Below are positions 59,209-64,000 of a DNA stretch of 64,000 nucleotides, piece by piece. The stretch covers positions 38,374-102,373 of the forward strand of contig JAVHLY010000006.1 of the NCBI GenBank assembly GCA_031081585.1, in the 5' to 3' direction. The position numbers and the translations under genes were made by a program. The stretch comes from Armatimonadota bacterium (GTDB lineage Bacteria; Sysuimicrobiota; Sysuimicrobiia; Sysuimicrobiales; Humicultoraceae). Below the pieces are notes generated by a model. The model made no database searches. It worked only from the letters and a program-made list of their open reading frames with translations, and had not been told where the DNA came from. Positions within the stretch are counted from its first letter, which is position 1. Every line of letters starts with the position of its first letter.

Positions 59209-60093
59209 ATGCCTCCTTCCCTCCCCGCCACGGGGCCCTCGCCCGGGGTCGAGGTGGCGGTACGCCCCATCACCGACCTGGCCACCCTCCGCCAGGTGGA
59301 GGCGCTGCAGCAGGCGGTCTGGGGGATGGCGCCGCTCGACGTCGTTCCCGCCCACCAGCTCCTGGCGGCGACGGCCGCCGGCGGCGTCGTGCTGGGCGCC
59401 TTCGCCCCCGACGGGACGCTCGTGGGGTTCTGCTACGGGTTCGTGGGGATGCGGGATGGCCACCCCTTCTTCTACTCGCACATGGCCGGGGTGGTGGACG
59501 CGTACCGCGGGCACGCGGTGGGGCTGGCGCTGAAGCGGGCGCAGCGCGAGGCCGCGCTGGCCTGCGGGCTGGACCGCATGGTCTGGACCTTCGACCCGCT
59601 GCAGAGCGCCAACGCCCACTTCAACTTCCGCAAGCTCGGCGTCACCGCGCGGCGCTACTACGTGGACTACTACGGTGAGATGTCGGACGCCCTCAACCGC
59701 GGGCTCCCCAGCGACCGGCTCGAGGTGGACTGGGAGCTGCGTTCCCCGGAGGTGGTGGCCCGCCTGGAGGGCGAGGGCGAGCAGGCGGACGCCCGCCGCG
59801 CCGAAGGACGCTGGGATGCCGCCGCGCAGGAGGCGCCGGCCGCCCTGGAAGCCACCGCGGGCGGACCGGGGCCGCGGCCGGGCGATCCGTTCACCGACCT
59901 GGACGCCCCGGCGGTGCGCCTGGCCATCCCCGCCGACCTGGGCCGCCTGCGCCGGGAGGACCCCGGCCTCGCCCTGGCCTGGCGCGAGGCCACCCGCACC
60001 GCCTTCCTCGCCTACTTCGCCCGGGGGTACGCCGCCGTGGACTTCCTGCGCGGACCGACCGTCGGCCACTACCTCCTGCGGACGGTCCGGTAG
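59209..60093 (+). CDS. GNAT family N-acyltransferase (COG3375-like)
   Basis: The 294-residue protein has an N-terminal GNAT domain: AVRPITDLATLRQVEALQQAVWG, GFCYGFVGMRDGHPFFYSHMAGVVDAYRGHAVGLALKRAQR (in parts, with the acetyl-CoA loop at AYRGHAVG), then DRMVWTFDPLQSANAHFNFRKLG. This matches the predicted acetyltransferases found next to OSBS/N-succinylamino acid racemases, some of which succinylate D-amino acids. The C-terminal 120 residues are a poorly conserved extension. It lies 6 bases before the racemase gene. Confidence 0.85.
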   Translation: MPPSLPATGPSPGVEVAVRPITDLATLRQVEALQQAVWGMAPLDVVPAHQLLAATAAGGVVLGAFAPDGTLVGFCYGFVGMRDGHPFFYSHMAGVVDAYRGHAVGLALKRAQREAALACGLDRMVWTFDPLQSANAHFNFRKLGVTARRYYVDYYGEMSDALNRGLPSDRLEVDWELRSPEVVARLEGEGEQADARRAEGRWDAAAQEAPAALEATAGGPGPRPGDPFTDLDAPAVRLAIPADLGRLRREDPGLALAWREATRTAFLAYFARGYAAVDFLRGPTVGHYLLRTVR

Positions 60094-60099
60094 CCGCCG

Positions 60100-61206
60100 A
60101 TGCGTGTCGAGGCGGTGGAGCTGCGGGAGGTCCGCCTGCCGCTGCGCCTCCCCTTCGAGACCTCCTTCGGCCGCTCCGAGACCAAGGTCTGCGTGCTCGT
60201 GCGCGTGTGGGCGGACGGCGCCGAGGGGTGGGGAGAGGCGCCGGTGGACGCCGCCCCGCTCTACAACGAGGAGACGGTGGCCACCGCCTGGCACGTGCTG
60301 GAGGCCTTCATCATCCCGGAGGTCCTCGGGCGCCCGCTGGAGCACCCGCGGGACTTCCCGCCGCGCGTGGCCCGGCTGCGCCGGCACCACATGGCCAAGG
60401 CCGGGCTGGAGGCGGCGCTGTGGGACGCCTACGGACGCCTCGGCGGGCGGTCGCTGCGCGCGCTGCTCGGCGGCGTCCGCCAGCAGGTCGACGTGGGGGT
60501 GAGTCTCGGCATCGAGCCCGACGTGGAGGTGCTGCTCGACCGCATCGGCCACTTCCTCGACCAGGGCTACCAGCGCATCAAGGTGAAGATCAAGCCCGGG
60601 TGGGACGTGGCGGTGGTGCAGCGCATCCGCGAGGTCTACGGCGACGTCACCCTCCAGGTGGACGCCAACGCCGCCTACACGCTCGACGACGCGGCGGTCT
60701 TCCGCACCCTCGACCGCTTCAACCTCCTCCTGATCGAGCAGCCCCTGGAGGAGGACGACCTGGTGGACCACGCCGCCCTGCAGCGGGAGGTGCGCACGCC
60801 GATCTGCCTGGACGAGTCGATCACCTCGCCGTCCGTGGCGCGCAAGGCGCTGCAGATCGGCGCCTGCCGCATCGTGAACATCAAGCAGGCCCGGGTCGGG
60901 GGGCTCGGGGCGGCCACCGCCATCCACGACCTCTGCCGCGCTCAGGGCGTGCCGGTGTGGTGCGGGGGCCTGCTGGAGACCGGCGTGGGCCGGGCAGCCA
61001 ACCTGGCGCTGGCCAGCCTGCCGGGCTTCACGCTGCCGGCCGACCTCTCCGCCAGCGACCGGTACTTCGACGAGGACATCATCGACCCGCCGGTGCGCCT
61101 GGGCCCGGGCGGCACCATCGCCGTGCCCGACGGGCCCGGGCTGGGCGTGACGGTGCGCATGGACCGCGTGGAGGCGGTGACGACGCGCCAGGCGGTGTAC
61201 CGGTGA
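60100..61206 (+). CDS. N-succinylamino acid racemase / o-succinylbenzoate synthase (enolase superfamily)
   Basis: The 368-residue enzyme closely follows the Amycolatopsis NSAR/OSBS sequence. It has RIKVKIKPGWDV with catalytic Lys161 and Lys163, VDANAAYTLDDA (Asp188), LIEQPLEEDD (Glu213), CLDES (Asp238), VNIKQARVGGL (Lys262) and VWCGGLLETGVGRAANLALASLP (in parts). The KxK and the opposite Lys allow 1,1-proton transfer. OSBS would serve menaquinone; NSAR would racemise N-succinyl amino acids. With a GNAT partner and a DAO-type oxidase in the same operon and no other men gene, NSAR is favoured. Confidence 0.9.
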   Translation: MRVEAVELREVRLPLRLPFETSFGRSETKVCVLVRVWADGAEGWGEAPVDAAPLYNEETVATAWHVLEAFIIPEVLGRPLEHPRDFPPRVARLRRHHMAKAGLEAALWDAYGRLGGRSLRALLGGVRQQVDVGVSLGIEPDVEVLLDRIGHFLDQGYQRIKVKIKPGWDVAVVQRIREVYGDVTLQVDANAAYTLDDAAVFRTLDRFNLLLIEQPLEEDDLVDHAALQREVRTPICLDESITSPSVARKALQIGACRIVNIKQARVGGLGAATAIHDLCRAQGVPVWCGGLLETGVGRAANLALASLPGFTLPADLSASDRYFDEDIIDPPVRLGPGGTIAVPDGPGLGVTVRMDRVEAVTTRQAVYR

Positions 61207-61259
61207 GGCGGCCCGCCCGGGGAGGCGAGAGGGCAGGGCCGCCCGCGCGGGAAGGCGAT

Positions 61260-62396
61260 ATGGCGGGGCCGCACCCGCGAGTCGGCGACGCCGCGGCGGC
61301 CCAGGCCCGGGCGGGCGACGTGGCCAGGGCGACGGGCGCGGGTGCGCTCGTCACCGTCGAGGCGCACCCGTACAACGCCGAGACCCCGATGCGGGCCCTG
61401 GGTGCGCTGCCGACCCCCCCGGAGCTCGTCTACGTCCGCACTCACTTCGACCTCCCCGAGCACCTCGCCGACCCGGACTTCCGGGCAGCCTGGAGGCTCC
61501 GGATCGACGGGGCGGTCGAGCGCCCCCTCGACCTGGGCCTGGCGGACCTGCAGGCTCTGGAGCCGCGCCGCGTCACCCTGACGATGGAGTGCGCCGGGAA
61601 CGGCCGCGCGCTGATGACCCCGCCCCCACCGGGCACGCCGTGGCGGCTGGGGGCGGTGAGCACGGTCACCTTCACCGGGACGCCCCTGGCCGGTCTCCTG
61701 GCCCGTGCCGGGGTCCGGCCGGGCGCCGTCGAGGTGCTGGGCGAGGGTGCCGACCGCGGCGAGGTGGCCCGCGGCCGCGTGGAGCCGTTCCGGCGCAGCC
61801 TGCCGCTGGCCGCCGCCACCCACCCGGACACCCTGCTGGCCTGGGCGATGGACGACCGCCCGCTCCCGCCGCTGCACGGGGCGCCCCTGCGCCTGGTGGT
61901 CCCGCGCTGGTACGGGATGGCGTCGGTGAAGTGGCTCGTCCGCCTCACCGTGCTGGAGGAACCGTTTGCGGGGTTCTTCCAGCGCGAGCGCTACATCTAC
62001 GAGGACGAGGAGGGCACGCCCCAGGGGACGCCGGTGACGACGATCCGGGTGCGCGCGGTGATCGCCGATCCCCCGAACGGCGCCCGCCTCCCCGCCGGAC
62101 CCCTGACCATCCGCGGCACCGCCTGGTCGGGGGACGGTCCCATCGCCACCGTGCGCGTGAGCACGGACGGTGGGGCCCGCTGGCAGGAGGCCGCTCTGGG
62201 GGAGAGCCTCTCCCCCTACGCCGCCCACCCCTGGCACCTCACCTGGGCCCCGCCGGGACCGGGCCGCTACACGATCGTCGCCCGGGCCATCGACACCCTC
62301 GGCAACGCCCAGCCGCTGGCGCCGCGCTGGAACCGCCACGGCTACGGCAACAACGTGGCCCACACCGTGAGGGTGGAGGTCATGGAGTCGTCATGA
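61260..62396 (+). CDS. Sulfite-oxidase-like molybdopterin protein
   Basis: The product has the sulfite oxidase core with the Mo-binding Cys in TMECAGNGRALM. VPRWYGMASVKWLVRLTVLEEPF (in parts) and the C-terminal Mo-co dimerisation domain (about 260-378, TIRGTAWSGDGPIATVRVSTDGGARW in parts) follow. No Tat signal or heme domain is present, so it is probably cytoplasmic or partnered. ATG 61260 has GGAAGG upstream and gives 378 residues; a GTG at 61203 overlapping the previous stop would add 19. It oxidises sulfite or another substrate; the operon context does not decide. Confidence 0.87.
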   Translation: MAGPHPRVGDAAAAQARAGDVARATGAGALVTVEAHPYNAETPMRALGALPTPPELVYVRTHFDLPEHLADPDFRAAWRLRIDGAVERPLDLGLADLQALEPRRVTLTMECAGNGRALMTPPPPGTPWRLGAVSTVTFTGTPLAGLLARAGVRPGAVEVLGEGADRGEVARGRVEPFRRSLPLAAATHPDTLLAWAMDDRPLPPLHGAPLRLVVPRWYGMASVKWLVRLTVLEEPFAGFFQRERYIYEDEEGTPQGTPVTTIRVRAVIADPPNGARLPAGPLTIRGTAWSGDGPIATVRVSTDGGARWQEAALGESLSPYAAHPWHLTWAPPGPGRYTIVARAIDTLGNAQPLAPRWNRHGYGNNVAHTVRVEVMESS

Positions 62397-63553
62397 GGGT
62401 GGGCGGCCATGAGACGCCGGTTGGGGCCGACATCGTCGTGGTCGGCGGAGGGCTGGTCGGGCTCGCCACCGCCTATCACCTGGTGCGGGAAGGGCGGCGC
62501 GTGGTGCTGGTGGACCGCGGCGACCGCGGGCGGGCCACCGACGCCGGGGCGGGGATCCTCTCCCCGGCGGTGAGCGGGCGCGGGGAAGCCCTGGCCGCCT
62601 TCGCGGAGGCTGCGGCCGCCTACTACCCCCGGCTGGTCGACGCCCTGCGGGGCGAGGAGGCGGGCGAGACCGGCTACGCTGCGGCGCCGCTGCTCTTCGT
62701 CGCCGCCGACGACACCGACCTGGACGCCTTCACCGCCCTGAAGGAGATGCTGACCCACGCGCGCCGGGTGCCCGGACGCGCCCACCCCACCGAGGTCTCC
62801 CCCGGGCATGCCCGCAGCTTCCTCCCCCTGCTGGGGCGGGTGGCGGCCGCGCTCCTCGTCCCCGACGCCGCCCGTGTGGACGGCCGCCTGCTGAGCGCCG
62901 CCTTGCGGCGGGCGGCGGAACGGCGCGGGCTGGCGGTGCGGGCGGGGAGCGTGGAGCGCCTCCTCGTGGAAGGCGGACGGGTGCGCGGCGTGCTGGTCGA
63001 CGGGGAGCGCCTGGACGCCGACCAGGTGGTCGCCGCCGGCGGCGCCTGGTCGCGGGCGCTGGGCGAACCGCTCGGACTGCCCCTGCCGGTCGAGCCGCAG
63101 CGCGGCCAGATCGCCCACCTGCGCCTGCCCGAGTCCACGGACGGGTGGGCGATGGTGATGGCGATGGACGACCACTACCTGGTTCCCTGGCCCGACGCGC
63201 GCGTGGCCGCCGGCGCCACGCGCGAGACCGGTTCAGGCTTCGACCCGCGGCCGACGGCCGGCGGCGTGCACCAGGTGCTCTCGGCGGCGCTGCGCCTCGC
63301 CCCGGGGCTCGCACGGGCCGAGCTGCTCGAGGTGCGCGTGGGGCTGCGTCCGCTGTGCGCCGACGGGCTCCCGGTGATCGGTCCGGTGCCGGGGGTGGAC
63401 GGGGCGTTCGTGGCCACCGGCCACGGCCCTGCGGGGCTGCTGCTGGGGCCCTATACCGGCAAAGTCCTGGCAGAGGTCATGCTGGGGCGCCCGCCGGAAG
63501 TGGATCTGACGCCCTTCCGGCCCGACCGGTTCGCCAGTTCCGGCCGGTCGTAG
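62393..63553 (+). CDS. FAD-dependent oxidoreductase, DAO family (glycine/D-amino acid oxidase-like)
   Basis: The 386-residue flavoprotein has the dinucleotide loop DIVVVGGGLVGLATAYHLV (residues about 14-32), LVDRGDRGRATDAGAGILSPA, VVAAGGAWSRALGEPLGLPLPVEPQRGQI in parts, and the C-terminal GLRPLCADGLPVIGPVPG and ATGHGPAGLLLGP, as in glycine oxidase ThiO and D-amino acid dehydrogenase. It deaminates an amino acid, probably D-form or glycine. The ATG overlaps the previous stop (ATGA). It is the last of four coupled genes. Confidence 0.9.
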   Translation: MRVGGHETPVGADIVVVGGGLVGLATAYHLVREGRRVVLVDRGDRGRATDAGAGILSPAVSGRGEALAAFAEAAAAYYPRLVDALRGEEAGETGYAAAPLLFVAADDTDLDAFTALKEMLTHARRVPGRAHPTEVSPGHARSFLPLLGRVAAALLVPDAARVDGRLLSAALRRAAERRGLAVRAGSVERLLVEGGRVRGVLVDGERLDADQVVAAGGAWSRALGEPLGLPLPVEPQRGQIAHLRLPESTDGWAMVMAMDDHYLVPWPDARVAAGATRETGSGFDPRPTAGGVHQVLSAALRLAPGLARAELLEVRVGLRPLCADGLPVIGPVPGVDGAFVATGHGPAGLLLGPYTGKVLAEVMLGRPPEVDLTPFRPDRFASSGRS

Positions 63554-63591
63554 AGCATCAGTGTCCGCGTGCCCGGCTACGGGAAGCACAC

Positions 63592-63661
63592 CGTGCAGCT
63601 CGGCTCGCAAGGCAGCCACCGACGCGTGCAGCTCCGCTCGCAGGGCAGCCACTCTCCGACG
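63592..63661. repeat. Tandem direct repeat, likely coiled-coil gene relic
   Basis: Two imperfect copies of about 33 and 37 bases (63592-63624 and 63625-63661) share CGTGCAGCTC and GGCAGCCAC. On the minus strand they read VAALRAELHASVAALRAELHG, shown here as two VAALRAELH heptad-type units. The surrounding frame shows no full gene. Confidence 0.6.
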
Positions 63662-63804
63662 CGTCCGCCGCCATCGCCGCTCTCCAGCCTTGCAACGCTC
63701 ACCTCACTCCATCGTCCAGAACACGAACATTTGCGCCCTCCCCAGGAGGACTTTGCGGGATGTGCGGTGAACCCCCCCGTCGAACGCCGAGACTGTGGTG
63801 GGCT

Positions 63805-63838
63805 GCGACGCCCCATGACCGGGGCGTCGCCTCGTTTT
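63805..63838 (+). terminator. Intrinsic terminator or attenuator hairpin
   Basis: GCGACGCCCC (63805-63814) and GGGGCGTCGC (63821-63830) pair perfectly around a 6-base loop and are followed by CTCGTTTTCT. It is the only hairpin with a T-tract in the window. It may end the upstream operon, or act as an attenuator for the small gene that follows 17 bases later. Confidence 0.65.
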
Positions 63839-63855
63839 CTGGGAGGTCAGAGACG

Positions 63856-63999
63856 ATGGCAGAGCGCCAGGACGACCCCATGCGCCTCTGGGTGGGGACG
63901 TGGACCGCGGACGACGCGCGGAAGCAGGCTGAGGAGCGGCCGCAGCCCCGGCGCAAGGCGGTCGACCCGGTCGAGCCGGCCGACGACCGGCGGGCCTAG
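63856..63999 (+). CDS. Small protein of unknown function (47 residues)
   Basis: I recognise no family. The ATG follows GGGAGG with good spacing. The product (AERQDDPMRLWVGTW then a charged Lys/Arg/Glu/Pro tail) is hydrophilic, with two Trp near its start. The same frame is open from an ATG at 63760 behind AGGAGG; that longer form (79 residues) would run through the hairpin and contains tandem Trp codons at 63796-63801. It could be a leader peptide plus gene, or one 79-residue protein. The downstream gene is outside the window. Confidence 0.5.
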   Translation: MAERQDDPMRLWVGTWTADDARKQAEERPQPRRKAVDPVEPADDRRA

Positions 64000-64000
64000 C

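Noticed and set aside
63554..63855. Known riboswitch before the last small gene
   Set aside because: The terminator invited a search, but the region did not match the consensus of TPP, SAM, cobalamin, ZTP, glycine, fluoride or c-di-GMP riboswitches as far as I can read it.
1..64000. Mobile elements, CRISPR arrays, integrases or att sites
   Set aside because: No transposase or integrase motif, no spaced direct repeats and no target-site duplications were recognised; the only tandem repeat is the two-copy one at 63592-63661.

Overview
The window is about 72% GC bacterial chromosome from one organism, densely packed with genes that often overlap by 1 to 14 bases. No rRNA, tRNA, insertion sequence, prophage or CRISPR array is visible. 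The gene set is a short HisG that needs HisZ, a YerC/TrpR-like regulator, two coenzyme F420 genes (cofE, npdG), a bacterial pyruvoyl AdoMet decarboxylase, many peptide transporters and M20 peptidases, and a sulfite-oxidase-like molybdoenzyme. This fits an aerobic, peptide-using member of a deep-branching high-GC lineage (CSP1-3/Sysuimicrobiota-, Chloroflexota- or Symbiobacterium-like); nothing in the sequence fixes the phylum.

Layout. 1-3.6 kb: the 3' part of a fused GlcD/GlcF-type flavin and Fe-S oxidoreductase, facing a DUF72 gene across a hairpin. 3.6-10.3 kb: a compact minus-strand histidine operon, hisZ-G-C-B-H-A-F-IE, with no hisD. Its promoter region carries an 18-bp TrpR-like dyad, and a TrpR/YerC-family regulator gene lies 1.2 kb upstream beyond an FTR1 iron permease. 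12-15 kb: Uma2-like nuclease, Kelch propeller, speH with a textbook promoter, and a SIMPL protein. 15-27.5 kb: an almost unbroken minus-strand block with two paralogous peptide ABC systems (binding protein plus two permeases each, no ATPases), an M20 dipeptidase, thioesterases, DedA, YceI and a 5-formyl-THF cyclo-ligase homologue. 27.6-37.5 kb: ornithine cyclodeaminase homologue, leucyl aminopeptidase, adenine-deaminase homologue, peroxiredoxin, VOC protein, a DRG-like TGS GTPase, DoxX and Hsp20.

37.7-44.2 kb: a six-gene minus-strand operon. It holds an M16 peptidase pair (one catalytic, one without the zinc motif), npdG, cofE, an enolase-superfamily enzyme with an unusual catalytic motif, and a fusion of an archaeal-adenylate-kinase-like domain to a nucleoside-deoxyribosyltransferase-like domain. 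44-53 kb: AlkZ-related protein, SDR, DNA polymerase IV, a second peroxiredoxin, a membrane protein with a duplicated WH...PPHL motif, MBL hydrolase, CorA, nicotinate phosphoribosyltransferase and a stalk-domain protein. 53-59 kb: an M20 peptidase / FbpABC-type ABC transporter / sugar-phosphate-isomerase-like operon. 59-63.6 kb: a divergent operon of GNAT acyltransferase, N-succinylamino-acid-racemase/OSBS-type enolase, sulfite-oxidase-like protein and a DAO-type flavoenzyme, which together suggest D-amino acid processing. The window ends in a small gene whose leader holds tandem Trp codons directly before a terminator-like hairpin.

Two recurring expression signals stand out. At least two genes (hisZ and one dppB homologue) have no ATG, GTG or TTG able to encode their conserved N-terminus and seem to start at CTG behind good Shine-Dalgarno sequences. 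Several transcription units place a TANNNT -10 element only 6-8 bases before a GTG start, suggesting leaderless mRNAs. All functions are judged from sequence motifs and context alone.
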